A stretch of 36,548 nt of DNA, from positions 1-36,548 of the forward strand of contig JAILCX010000087.1 in NCBI GenBank assembly GCA_024690205.1, read 5' to 3'. A program made the position numbers and the translations under genes. Of this stretch, positions 22,672-31,099 are shown piece after piece (the stretch's first letter is position 1; every line of letters starts with the position of its first letter). The notes beneath the pieces were generated by a model. The model was given only the letters and a program-made list of their open reading frames with translations. It was not told the DNA's origin and ran no database searches. The stretch is from Lachnospiraceae bacterium. Its GTDB lineage: Bacteria; Bacillota; Clostridia; Lachnospirales; Lachnospiraceae.

Positions 22672-23900
22672 AAAAGATAAATGCACTGGGTAAAAGGATA
22701 ATTGCTTTAGTACTAATAGCTGTTACTTTGACAGGTCTTATTTCAGGGATACTGTTTGTTAACTCATATGCGAAACCACTTGATGAGATAGTGAATTATG
22801 AGATAAATGCTATAGTTAACAAAGATGCTACCGTAAAGCTTACCTATCATATTGAGTGGAAGGTGCTTGATTCCGATTCGGAAGGCCCGTTAAGCTGGGT
22901 CAAGGTAGGAATACCCAACATGCATTACAGCGATCTTACTGCTATAAGTGATAACATTAAAAAGATATCTTATCTATCATCAGACGGATCGTATGTAAGG
23001 ATTGATTTTGACAGGGACTACTACGAAGACGAGATCGTAGTTTTTGAATTCAGCCTTGTTCAGGACTATCTGTATCAGGTTAATAAGCTTGAAGAGGGAT
23101 ATACTGTATATTCATTTACTCCGGGATGGTTTGATGATATCGAAGTAGATGAGATGACGGTGAGGTGGCGCGCAGATAAGGCTGAAAGCTGGGATCCTTA
23201 CTGCTTTAACCTTGTAGGAAATCTTGTCTGGATGGCAAAGGATATGAAGCCGGGTGAAAAGTTTACGATACAGGTTACATATCCAAACGATGCATATGAC
23301 TTTGATCTTAGCAAAACCATAAAAGAAGGCGATTCCGATGATGACTGGTTTTACGTTATACTTGGAATGTTGTTCTTCTTCGGTATCCCAATACTTATAA
23401 TAAGAGGTATCATTAAACTGATAAACGGTGCCATCTATGCCGCTTCATCCGGTTTCGGAAAAGGCAATGATAAAAAAATCACAAGGACCAAGATCGTATA
23501 TTATGACTCATGTCCGAGCTGTGGAGCGGTTCGAGGCGAAGGCGAGCAGAAATGTGCTTATTGTGGTCACAGCTTTATAAAGAGTGAAGAAATAATAGAA
23601 GAAAAAGATATAAAAAAATCCGGAGGAGATGCTTCCAAGTTCAGCAAGGAAGGTGAGTACAGATATTCTGATTCTCCGAATACATATATCAGGGTTCATG
23701 TGGTTCCCATTCCCCGTCCGGTAAGAACATATTCTTCAAGTTCTTCCCGCAGTCATTCTTCGTGTGCACACAGTTCATGTGCATGCGCCTGCGCTTGTGC
23801 CTGTGCATGTGCCGGAGGCGGAAGAGCGGGATGCTCGACGAAGGATTTTTATAAGACGAATCTCAAGTTAAAAAGGATTATGGGAATAAAGAGAATATGA
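22668..23900 (+). CDS. Membrane protein with DUF2207-like ectodomain, zinc ribbon and Cys-Ala repeat tail; candidate radical SAM substrate
   Basis: About 410 residues. An N-terminal signal/anchor helix (IIALVLIAVTLTGLISGILF) leads to a beta-rich outer domain (about 40-215) resembling DUF2207, then a membrane helix (227-250). Past it comes a zinc-ribbon, Cys282/285 and Cys296/299. The tail is Ser-rich, then SCAHSSCACACACACACAG and GGRAGCSTKDF: eight Cys between residues 366 and 389, six in consecutive Cys-Ala units. Codons in the repeat vary (TGT/TGC with GCA/GCC/GCT), so the peptide rather than the DNA repeat seems selected. With this topology the tail is cytoplasmic, where the coupled radical SAM enzyme could modify it. 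Start ATG 22668 overlaps that gene's stop; its own stop overlaps the next gene (ATGA, 23897). Modification is inferred, not shown. Confidence 0.85.
   Translation: MKKINALGKRIIALVLIAVTLTGLISGILFVNSYAKPLDEIVNYEINAIVNKDATVKLTYHIEWKVLDSDSEGPLSWVKVGIPNMHYSDLTAISDNIKKISYLSSDGSYVRIDFDRDYYEDEIVVFEFSLVQDYLYQVNKLEEGYTVYSFTPGWFDDIEVDEMTVRWRADKAESWDPYCFNLVGNLVWMAKDMKPGEKFTIQVTYPNDAYDFDLSKTIKEGDSDDDWFYVILGMLFFFGIPILIIRGIIKLINGAIYAASSGFGKGNDKKITRTKIVYYDSCPSCGAVRGEGEQKCAYCGHSFIKSEEIIEEKDIKKSGGDASKFSKEGEYRYSDSPNTYIRVHVVPIPRPVRTYSSSSSRSHSSCAHSSCACACACACACAGGGRAGCSTKDFYKTNLKLKRIMGIKRI
23763..23834 (+). repeat. Coding repeat for the Cys-rich (Cys-Ala)6 tail
   Basis: Codons for eight Cys in 24 residues; 23778-23813 encode six Cys-Ala pairs in a row. 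Cys codons alternate TGT, TGC, TGC, TGT, TGT, TGT and Ala codons GCA, GCC, GCT, GCC, GCA, GCC, so it is not a simple hexanucleotide expansion. Confidence 0.9.
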
Positions 23901-25627
23901 GCACCGGAATTAAAGAAAAGAAATACAGAGTTTGGGACATCCTCCCCTATGTTTGGCTGGGGATGGGTGTCCTTTTAATGTTCTTTTATCATATTGGGCC
24001 AGGGAAGGCGCTTGTTGACGGAGACATGGCAGGAGAGATGATCCTTGCCGATCTGCTTAATAAAGAACACGATTTTTTGTTAAGTGATAACTGGTATCAG
24101 GCTACGGAGATTCATGTCTTTTTCATGCAGATCATATTCAGGCCGCTGCTTCTTATATGGCCTAATAACTGGCATATAGTAAGAGTCGTTGGAATGATGA
24201 TCATTTATGCGATCAACATTCTGGGCTATCTATTCATGATGAAACAGACGGGGATCAAAAGACCTGCCATATGGAGTGCGGGAGCTCTTATGTGGCCCAT
24301 GGGTATGTGGCGATTTTTCCTGGGACTCTATGGTGGACAGTATCTTGTCTATGATTTCTTTATGTTTTATATACTCGGGTTAATTCTTTATATTTCAAAT
24401 GTAATCTCAGATACAGAAAACACGAACGATAAAACCTTCATTGTTTTCAGCAAGTCGCTCAAAGTGAAGATAATTATTCCTGCACTGATACTGGCTTTCC
24501 TTAGCTTTGCGGGTGGCGTGAACGGTGTTAGAGAGACGATGATGCTTTTTATGCCTGTATGTCTGGGTGTTGTGATCGTTGTGATAAGACATCTCCTCGC
24601 TCATAAGAATGCCGGGAATTGGAAAGACATATTATCTTCCGAAAAGAAGCTGGTCATTTTATTTCTTTGGATAGTATTTGCCATGTTCTGCAATCTTGTG
24701 GGATATGCATACAACCTTACTGTCCTTATGAAAAAGTACAGTTTTCAGAAGAATACGAATATGGTCTGGGCTTCGTCATTTTCTTTTGGAGCAGTGCTTG
24801 AGAGTATTTCGGAATTCTTTGGACTATTTGGTTACACAGGTGATAAAAAGCTTTTCTCATCGGCAGGAATTTGTTCTGCACTTGGGATTGTTCTAATGGG
24901 TGTTATCCTGTTTGCTGTAATCAGGTTATTCATTAATCGGGATAAGCTTTCGCTTGAGCAAGAACTGATCCTTTCGACATTTGTATCAGGACTTGTGGCA
25001 TGTGCCTGCATATTCGGTCTTATGGAAGAAATGAATGAGCCGAGGTACTGGACTCCTTTTATGTGCTTTGCGATCATGCTCCTTGAGATAGAGTGGGATG
25101 TGGAAGAGATATCGATCCCGAATCTTAAAAGGATTGTGGCTGTCTTGGTTTCACTTGCTATCATAATAACTTCGATTGGAACGATCAGAAACGAAATGAA
25201 AAGTCCTTTCCGCGGAAAGGCAAAATTCCTTTCAATGGCCTCTTATCTTGAAGAAAACGGATATACCCAGGGTTATGCAGATTTCTGGGTGGCTAACCCG
25301 GTAACGGAGTTTACCAGTAACCGCGTTACAGTGCGCCCGATAATGTACCAGGAATCATTTGAGATGATGCAATGGAGCAACAGGATCGATTATGCGACAA
25401 CCTATCCTGATGGAGAGGTGTTTTTCCTTATAGACAAAAAGAGCTACCCTGGAGATGCTAAAGAAGGATTTGCCTATAAGTATGGAAAAGGCCGGGTAGT
25501 ATTGGATGATGATAACTGGCTGATGCTGATGTTTAGCGATGCGCGCGAGCTGGAGATCGCTTTTAAGGATGCTCTTGAAAACGGAGACGCCATAGACCAG
25601 GCAACGCGCGTAGCTAACGATATGTAA
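23897..25627 (+). CDS. Multi-spanning membrane protein, GT-C-like
   Basis: A 576-residue protein with about 11 membrane helices and a C-terminal extracytoplasmic domain (from about residue 440). After the first helix comes VDGDMAGEMILADLLN and SDNWYQATEIHVFF, an acidic first loop as in GT-C glycosyltransferases. The soluble tail includes YADFWVANPVTEFTSNRVTV and FLIDKKSYPG. Lipid-linked sugar transfer is likely but inferred. ATG 23897 overlaps the stop of the Cys-rich gene by 4 bases, so this gene is tied by translation to the radical SAM pair. It is followed by the FAD enzyme 10 bases on. I cannot assign a named family with certainty. Confidence 0.78.
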   Translation: MSTGIKEKKYRVWDILPYVWLGMGVLLMFFYHIGPGKALVDGDMAGEMILADLLNKEHDFLLSDNWYQATEIHVFFMQIIFRPLLLIWPNNWHIVRVVGMMIIYAINILGYLFMMKQTGIKRPAIWSAGALMWPMGMWRFFLGLYGGQYLVYDFFMFYILGLILYISNVISDTENTNDKTFIVFSKSLKVKIIIPALILAFLSFAGGVNGVRETMMLFMPVCLGVVIVVIRHLLAHKNAGNWKDILSSEKKLVILFLWIVFAMFCNLVGYAYNLTVLMKKYSFQKNTNMVWASSFSFGAVLESISEFFGLFGYTGDKKLFSSAGICSALGIVLMGVILFAVIRLFINRDKLSLEQELILSTFVSGLVACACIFGLMEEMNEPRYWTPFMCFAIMLLEIEWDVEEISIPNLKRIVAVLVSLAIIITSIGTIRNEMKSPFRGKAKFLSMASYLEENGYTQGYADFWVANPVTEFTSNRVTVRPIMYQESFEMMQWSNRIDYATTYPDGEVFFLIDKKSYPGDAKEGFAYKYGKGRVVLDDDNWLMLMFSDARELEIAFKDALENGDAIDQATRVANDM

Positions 25628-25637
25628 AGAGGTTTTC

Positions 25638-26768
25638 TTGGCTGATAATAAGGTATTTGACAAGATAATAATAGGTGCAGGTTTATATGGACTATATTCC
25701 GCGGATCTTTGTGCTTCAAGGGGAGAGAGCGTCCTGGTTCTTGAAAGGGATAAAGAGCCTTTTTCAAGAGCCACGTACATCAATCAGGCCAGGGTCCACA
25801 TGGGATATCATTATCCGAGGAGCCTGTATACGGCAATGCGTTCTGCGTCTTATTTCAGGCGCTTTAAAGAGGACTTTGACTTTTGTATCCACAGCAGCTT
25901 TGAACAGATATATGCTACTTCTTCTGCGTTTTCGTGGACGAGCGCAAACCAGTTTGTTGAGTTTTGCAAAGCTGCTGGTATTATGTGTCGTGAACTTCCG
26001 ACAGATATGTATTTTAAGGAAGGCATGTGCGACGGAGCTTTTCTTACTGAGGAATACACATATGATGCTTTTATCTTAAGGGATCACTTTGTTAAAAAGC
26101 TTAACGGATACGATAATGCAATATTAAAATGCAATGCGATTATATCCGGGATCGAACGGAAGGACGATCATTATGTGATCCGTCTTGAGGATGGTTCTGA
26201 ATACAGCACAGGCTTTGTTCTTAATGCCACATATGCATCCGTGAACCAGATACTGGGAATGGTTGAAAAGACATCAGACTTTTATGATCTGAAATACGAG
26301 TTATGCGAGATCATATTGTGTAAGCCCTCTGAAAAAATAAAGAATATCGGCTTCACAATAATGGATGGCCCGTTCTTTTCGATTATGCCATTTGGTAAAA
26401 CAGGGCTTCATTCACTGACTTCGGTTACTTTTACTCCGCATGTGGTAAGTAATGATGCTACACCGATTTTTAATTGTCAGGATGGAAAATACTGTTCTCC
26501 CGAGAGCCTTGGAAACTGCAATGAATGCCCTAAAAGACCGGCATCATCATGGCAGTATATGTCACATCTGGCTGATAAATACCTTAAGCCCGAATATGGA
26601 TATGAATATGAAAGATCACTCTTCTCCATGAAGCCCATATTAAAAAGTTCGGAGGTTGATGATTCAAGACCCACGGTTATAAAGGTCCACTCCGAATCAC
26701 CGTCGTTTATAAGTGTTCTTTCGGGAAAGATCAATACGGTATATGATCTTGATGATTACTTGAAATGA
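25638..26768 (+). CDS. FAD-dependent oxidoreductase (DAO-like) with a four-Cys insert
   Basis: A 376-residue flavoprotein. KIIIGAGLYGLYSADLCASR at the N-terminus is the Rossmann GxGxxG that binds FAD, followed by VLVLERD (acidic end of strand 2) and a typical D-amino-acid-oxidase-like layout (RATYINQARVHMGYHYPRS; FVLNATYASVNQI). An insert near residues 280-297 carries Cys280, Cys286, Cys294 and Cys297 (CX5CX7CX2C), which might bind a metal. The start is TTG 25638: AGAGG lies 5 bases upstream and no closer ATG precedes the FAD motif. It is probably an oxidase or dehydrogenase acting on a sugar or amino intermediate of the glycan; the substrate is unknown. Neighbours on both sides are within 13 bases. 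Confidence 0.85.
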   Translation: MADNKVFDKIIIGAGLYGLYSADLCASRGESVLVLERDKEPFSRATYINQARVHMGYHYPRSLYTAMRSASYFRRFKEDFDFCIHSSFEQIYATSSAFSWTSANQFVEFCKAAGIMCRELPTDMYFKEGMCDGAFLTEEYTYDAFILRDHFVKKLNGYDNAILKCNAIISGIERKDDHYVIRLEDGSEYSTGFVLNATYASVNQILGMVEKTSDFYDLKYELCEIILCKPSEKIKNIGFTIMDGPFFSIMPFGKTGLHSLTSVTFTPHVVSNDATPIFNCQDGKYCSPESLGNCNECPKRPASSWQYMSHLADKYLKPEYGYEYERSLFSMKPILKSSEVDDSRPTVIKVHSESPSFISVLSGKINTVYDLDDYLK

Positions 26769-26780
26769 TAGGAGCCTAAA

Positions 26781-27710
26781 ATGGAAAAAAAGTTTATTTC
26801 ATTTGTAGCATATCTTCATAACAATGAGGATGGTATAAAGGAATTCATGGAGACGCTCTGCAATACTGCTTCTTCAAAATTCGAAAACTATGAGTTGATC
26901 CTCGTTGATGATGCCTGCGTGGATGATACTCTTTTGAATGTTAAGCAGTATGTGGAAGATAATAAACTTTCACACATGGTTAGCATTGTGCATATGGGAT
27001 TCTTCCAGGGCATTGAAGCCTCAATGAATGCAGGCCGCGATTCTGCTATTGGTGATTTTGTATTTGAGTTTGATGATGTTGATATTGATTTTGAGGGGGA
27101 TGTTATCTTCCGTGTTTATGAAAAATCCCTTGAGGGATTTGATATTGTAACAGCAACTGGCTCAGGGAAAAAGAGATTTTCATCAAACATTTTCTATTCT
27201 TTATATAACAGGTTTGCTCACGGAAACGGGAAGATAGGACCTGAAAAATTCAGGCTGCTTTCACGCCGAGCGATAAATCGTGTTAAGTCCATGGGAGTAT
27301 ACATTCCGTATCGTAAAGCTGTTTATGCAAACTGTGGCTTAAAAACCACGGGCGTTACATACCAAAGCATTGCCCGATCAAAAAAGAAAGGAAAACTCTC
27401 ACAAAGGGGATCGCTTGCACTTGATTCTTTCATATATTTTACGAATCTTCTGGAAAAACTTTCGGCTTTTATAAGCGGTATGTTCCTTTTGATAACGGTG
27501 ATCGTTGGAATATATATAATAACTGATTATTTCAATGTTCATAAGCCCGTGGAAGGCTGGGTATCGACGATGGCTTTCCTTGCTTTCGGATTCTTTGGAG
27601 TATTTGCACTCCTAACCATTATTTTGAAATATCTTTCGGTACTTTTGAATCTTGAGTTTAAGAAACAAAGATATCTTGTTTCGGATATAGAAAAGGTGGT
27701 CGGAAAATGA
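26781..27710 (+). CDS. GT2-like glycosyltransferase with two C-terminal membrane helices
   Basis: A 309-residue GT2 protein. The GT-A core shows FISFVAYLHNNEDGI, LILVDDACVDDT and FVFEFDDVDIDF (DxD-like acidic cluster). Two membrane helices follow (about 232-254 and 270-295), as in GtrB/DPM-type enzymes that charge undecaprenyl phosphate with a sugar. Residues 180-215 are rich in Lys and Arg (RSKKKGKLSQRGS), suited to the cytoplasmic membrane face. GGAG about 9 bases before ATG 26781 supports the start. Its stop overlaps the next GT2 by 4 bases (ATGA). The N-terminal motif deviates from classic VIPxYNE, so donor choice is unclear. Confidence 0.85.
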   Translation: MEKKFISFVAYLHNNEDGIKEFMETLCNTASSKFENYELILVDDACVDDTLLNVKQYVEDNKLSHMVSIVHMGFFQGIEASMNAGRDSAIGDFVFEFDDVDIDFEGDVIFRVYEKSLEGFDIVTATGSGKKRFSSNIFYSLYNRFAHGNGKIGPEKFRLLSRRAINRVKSMGVYIPYRKAVYANCGLKTTGVTYQSIARSKKKGKLSQRGSLALDSFIYFTNLLEKLSAFISGMFLLITVIVGIYIITDYFNVHKPVEGWVSTMAFLAFGFFGVFALLTIILKYLSVLLNLEFKKQRYLVSDIEKVVGK

Positions 27711-28429
27711 CATTAGAGATACTCTTTCCGGTCCTGAATGAAAGACTACGGTTGGAAAAAGGCATAACCCGATGCATGGATTATCTTGAAAACAATATCG
27801 ATGTACCTTACAAGGTTACGATACTTGATAACGGCTCTGATGATGAGACTCCCGATATTGCAAGGAAGCTTGAAGAGCAATATGAACAGGTAGAGTATGT
27901 AAGGATAGAAGAGCGAGGTGTCGGGATCGCTTTTAAGACAGGAATAGAGCGGTCGAATGCTGATGTTGTAGGATATATGGATATCGATCTTTCAACTGAT
28001 CTTAAATACCTTAAAAAGACGATAGAACTGTTTAAAGAAGATGACACTTTGCAATACGTTAACGGCTCAAGGTTCAGTAAAGAATCCGATACCAGGGGCA
28101 GAAAGTGGTATCGTAAGATCACTTCTGCGGGGCTTGTTTGGATTTTGAAAAGCCAGTTTAAAATGAAAGCATCCGATGCTCTCTGCGGTTTTACTTTTTT
28201 AAGACTGCCCCTTGCTAAAGAACTGGTCGCTGTATGCTCGGATGATCACGGGTGGTTTTATACAGTTGAATTCCTGTTAAGAGCGGAAAGGATGAATGTA
28301 AAGATACTCGACATGCCGGTTGAGTGGGTTGAGGATTATGACACAACTGTCAATGTCCCGAAGACGATAAAGAATTATATAAGACAGATTAATAAACTTA
28401 AAAAGCTGTTTAAAAGTGAAGGGATCTAA
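27707..28429 (+). CDS. GT2 glycosyltransferase, polyprenyl-phosphate hexosyltransferase-like
   Basis: A 240-residue GT2 enzyme without membrane helices: LEILFPVLNERLRLEKG, VTILDNGSDDETPD, VGYMDIDLSTDLKYL (DxD) and VNGSRFSKESDTRGR. These match dolichyl/undecaprenyl-phosphate glucose or mannose synthase-type proteins. It probably works together with the GT2 to which it is coupled by an ATGA overlap; two adjacent GT2s suggest two different lipid-linked sugars. It is followed 5 bases later by the aminotransferase. Confidence 0.9.
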   Translation: MTLEILFPVLNERLRLEKGITRCMDYLENNIDVPYKVTILDNGSDDETPDIARKLEEQYEQVEYVRIEERGVGIAFKTGIERSNADVVGYMDIDLSTDLKYLKKTIELFKEDDTLQYVNGSRFSKESDTRGRKWYRKITSAGLVWILKSQFKMKASDALCGFTFLRLPLAKELVAVCSDDHGWFYTVEFLLRAERMNVKILDMPVEWVEDYDTTVNVPKTIKNYIRQINKLKKLFKSEGI

Positions 28430-28434
28430 AACAT

Positions 28435-29535
28435 ATGCTAAAAAGGATCGATCTTTTACGTGATTACAAAAAACATGAGGATGAGTATTTATCGGCAATA
28501 AAAGCCTGCTGTGAAGAAACGGCTTTTTCCGGCGGAAAATTTGCTGATACATTTGATAAGGAGTTTGCTTCGTTTGTGGGAACTGCTTATGCGGAGGGTG
28601 TTAATAACGGAACATCGGCTTTGCATTGCGCTCTTTCGGCTCTTGGAATAGGAGAAGGCGATGAAGTCATCGTTCCTGCCAATACTTATATAGCAACTGC
28701 GTGGGGAGTAACGTATACCGGAGCAAGCCCCGTGTTTGTTGACTGTACACCGGATACATGGGAGATAGATCCTTCGAAGATAGAAGAAAAGATCACATCA
28801 AAAACGAAAGCGATACTTGGCGTTCATCTTTACGGTCAGCCTTTTGATTTTGGTGCTGTTAAGGAAATCGCAGATAAACACAATCTTTTTGTTGTTGAAG
28901 ACTGTGCGCAGGCTCACGGAGCAAAGTTTGAAGGTAAAAATGTCGGAACACTAGGTGAGCTTGGATGTTTTTCATTTTATCCCGGAAAGAACCTTTATGC
29001 GTTCGGAGAAGGTGGAAGCGTAACGACATCAAATAAAGAATATGCCGATCATGTAAGAGTAATGAAAAACCAGGGATGTAACATCCGCTATTATCATGAA
29101 ATGATCGGATATAACTACAGGCTTGAGGGTATTCAGGGAGCGGTGCTAAGTGTCTCTTTGAAGTATCTTCCCGAGTGGACACAAGCGCGTCAGAAAATAG
29201 GCAAAAAATACATGGAAAGTATCAGCAATCCGCTGATAACATTGCAGGCTCATCCTGAGAATACAGAACCGGTTTTCCATTTGTTTGAAGTTGAAGTAGA
29301 GGGAGATCCCGACAGGTTCCTTAAGTATATGGCTGATAGGGATATTGAATGTAACAGGCATTATCCGGTGCCCTGCCATCTGCAAAAAGCTTATGCACAC
29401 CTTGGATATAAAAAGGGTGATTGCCCTAATGCCGAATACCTTTCTGATCATTGTGCTACATTGCCTTTGTTCCCGGAGATGACGGATGAAGAGGTAAAAA
29501 TGGTCATTGAGGCGGTAAACGGTTACGGAATATGA
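28435..29535 (+). CDS. DegT/DnrJ/EryC1/StrS-family sugar aminotransferase, second copy
   Basis: A 366-residue PLP-dependent nucleotide-sugar aminotransferase. Landmarks: VNNGTSALHCALSALGIGEGDEV, VEDCAQAHGAKF, and SFYPGKNLYAFGEGG with catalytic Lys185 (codon at 28987). It is a clear paralog of the enzyme at 550, with the same catalytic position and length, but is embedded in the glycan operon, so it probably supplies an amino sugar donor to it. No sugar dehydratase lies beside it in this window, so the keto-sugar substrate must come from elsewhere. A candidate substrate is a TDP-3- or 4-keto-6-deoxyhexose (inference). No strong Shine-Dalgarno; translation probably continues from the gene 5 bases upstream. 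Confidence 0.93.
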   Translation: MLKRIDLLRDYKKHEDEYLSAIKACCEETAFSGGKFADTFDKEFASFVGTAYAEGVNNGTSALHCALSALGIGEGDEVIVPANTYIATAWGVTYTGASPVFVDCTPDTWEIDPSKIEEKITSKTKAILGVHLYGQPFDFGAVKEIADKHNLFVVEDCAQAHGAKFEGKNVGTLGELGCFSFYPGKNLYAFGEGGSVTTSNKEYADHVRVMKNQGCNIRYYHEMIGYNYRLEGIQGAVLSVSLKYLPEWTQARQKIGKKYMESISNPLITLQAHPENTEPVFHLFEVEVEGDPDRFLKYMADRDIECNRHYPVPCHLQKAYAHLGYKKGDCPNAEYLSDHCATLPLFPEMTDEEVKMVIEAVNGYGI

Positions 29536-29566
29536 TATTTGATATATAAAAATAATCGGTGATTTG

Positions 29567-31099
29567 ATGGATATAAAAAGGATCAGAAAAAGCATAGAAA
29601 ATGAACGCAGTGATGTTTGGGTCGCTGCTTTTATTTGCGTATTGGCTTTACTGTCATTGATCCCTTTGATCATATGTGCTTTTCATAATTATGCGACAGG
29701 CGACGATCTTCTTTATGGCTCGGTAGTTAAGGATGTCATAAGAAACGGTGGAAATGCCATAGACGCGTTAAAGGCTATTTTTGCAGACATTAAAGAAGAG
29801 TATTACGGATTTCAGGGAACATGGTCTTCCGGATTTATGTGGAGGATCGAACCGAGCATTTGGGGAGAAAACCTCTACAAAGTCACATTCTTTATCGCCT
29901 TTACCTGTATAGTTGGCGGAACAGGTGCGGTGTTGCATTATATCCTTGTGAGGATGATAGGAATAAAAAAGAACGTATACGTTGTGATCACGGTGCTTTT
30001 GAGCCTTATGATGATCCAGTACATGCCTTATCCACGAGGCGGGATGTATTGGTATACGGGAATGATGCAGTATACGTTTTCATACGGGATCGCGTCTTTG
30101 TCAATACGTGCTCTTCTTAAGTATGTTACCGAAAGAAAGTTCCGTTACATGGTCATTATGCTCCTTACGGGAGCTTATCTTGGTGGTGGAGGCTATCCTG
30201 TGGTAGTATATGGGATCGTTGTTTACATGTTCGCCTTTTTGGGAAGCCTTCTTTTAAGGCGGGGAGAAAAAGGATCCGCAGCTGAAAGTAAAAGAATAAA
30301 CTGGGAGATACTTATACCGCTTGCGCTTATCATTATTGGGTTTATCATCGATTTTCTGGCACCCGGAAACAGCAACAGAGCAGGTGTTGAGCTTGGCTTT
30401 GATCCGGGATACGCACTCATGACTGTTTTACGGTGCATTCCGGAGGGTCTATTGGGCGGATTCCGATTTATGATAAATGCCCGCCCGCTGATTCTTATTT
30501 TTGTTTTGGTCATTGTTTATTCCTTTGAGTGTATTGATATAGAAAAAAGCAGATTGAGATTTGATCATCCAATATGGGTTGTTGTTGCTTCAATCCTTAC
30601 AATGTGCTCGGTATACTGTCCCGTACTTTATACGGGTAATGATGTTGCAGCAGGAATATCCGGAGGTGTATACGACGTTTACTTTTTTGTATTTGTGATA
30701 TCCACGGGATTCATGCTGGTATATCTTACGGGCTTTTTTAAGAAAAAGATTATCGAAAAAGGAACTGAAATACGAATAAGAAATATAAGGACATACGTTA
30801 CCATCGTGATAGTTTTGTTTGGGACTGTTTTCTTCAGGCACCTTATCGGAAGTTCGGTATTTTATGTTTCCTCCGAATATATCGAAGAAGGACATCTTGC
30901 AGATTTTGAAATGCAGATGCAGGAACGACTTAAGATATTGCAGGATGATAGCATACGGAATGCCGTTCTTGAACCGATAAACGAATATCAGGGACCTATC
31001 ATGCATATGCCGGTAACGGGAGATCCTGATGCGTATACAAACCAGGTGACAACATCATTTTATGGGAAAGATTCAGTGGTGGAAAAGCAATATGAATAA
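29567..31099 (+). CDS. DUF6056-type multi-spanning membrane protein
   Basis: About 510 residues with 10 or more membrane helices. AFHNYATGDDLLYGSVV after the first helix, a W-S-S-G-F segment, MYWYTGMMQYTFSY and DFLAPGNSNRAG match the DUF6056 pattern (acidic first loop, Y-W-x-T-G, and A-P-G-N-x-x-R). Such proteins are thought to be GT-C-like and occur in surface polysaccharide loci. ATG 29567 is preferred to the TTG at 29564. The last 8 bases overlap the most likely start of the next gene (31092). The C-terminal extracytoplasmic tail (from about 430) is helical and charged (EEGHLADFEMQMQERLKILQ). Exact reaction unknown. Confidence 0.8.
   Translation: MDIKRIRKSIENERSDVWVAAFICVLALLSLIPLIICAFHNYATGDDLLYGSVVKDVIRNGGNAIDALKAIFADIKEEYYGFQGTWSSGFMWRIEPSIWGENLYKVTFFIAFTCIVGGTGAVLHYILVRMIGIKKNVYVVITVLLSLMMIQYMPYPRGGMYWYTGMMQYTFSYGIASLSIRALLKYVTERKFRYMVIMLLTGAYLGGGGYPVVVYGIVVYMFAFLGSLLLRRGEKGSAAESKRINWEILIPLALIIIGFIIDFLAPGNSNRAGVELGFDPGYALMTVLRCIPEGLLGGFRFMINARPLILIFVLVIVYSFECIDIEKSRLRFDHPIWVVVASILTMCSVYCPVLYTGNDVAAGISGGVYDVYFFVFVISTGFMLVYLTGFFKKKIIEKGTEIRIRNIRTYVTIVIVLFGTVFFRHLIGSSVFYVSSEYIEEGHLADFEMQMQERLKILQDDSIRNAVLEPINEYQGPIMHMPVTGDPDAYTNQVTTSFYGKDSVVEKQYE

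Noticed and set aside
23778-23813. CA-rich tract as a simple DNA microsatellite
   Set aside because: The codons vary between units and the reading frame is kept open with a Cys-Ala pattern, so it is better explained as selected coding sequence.
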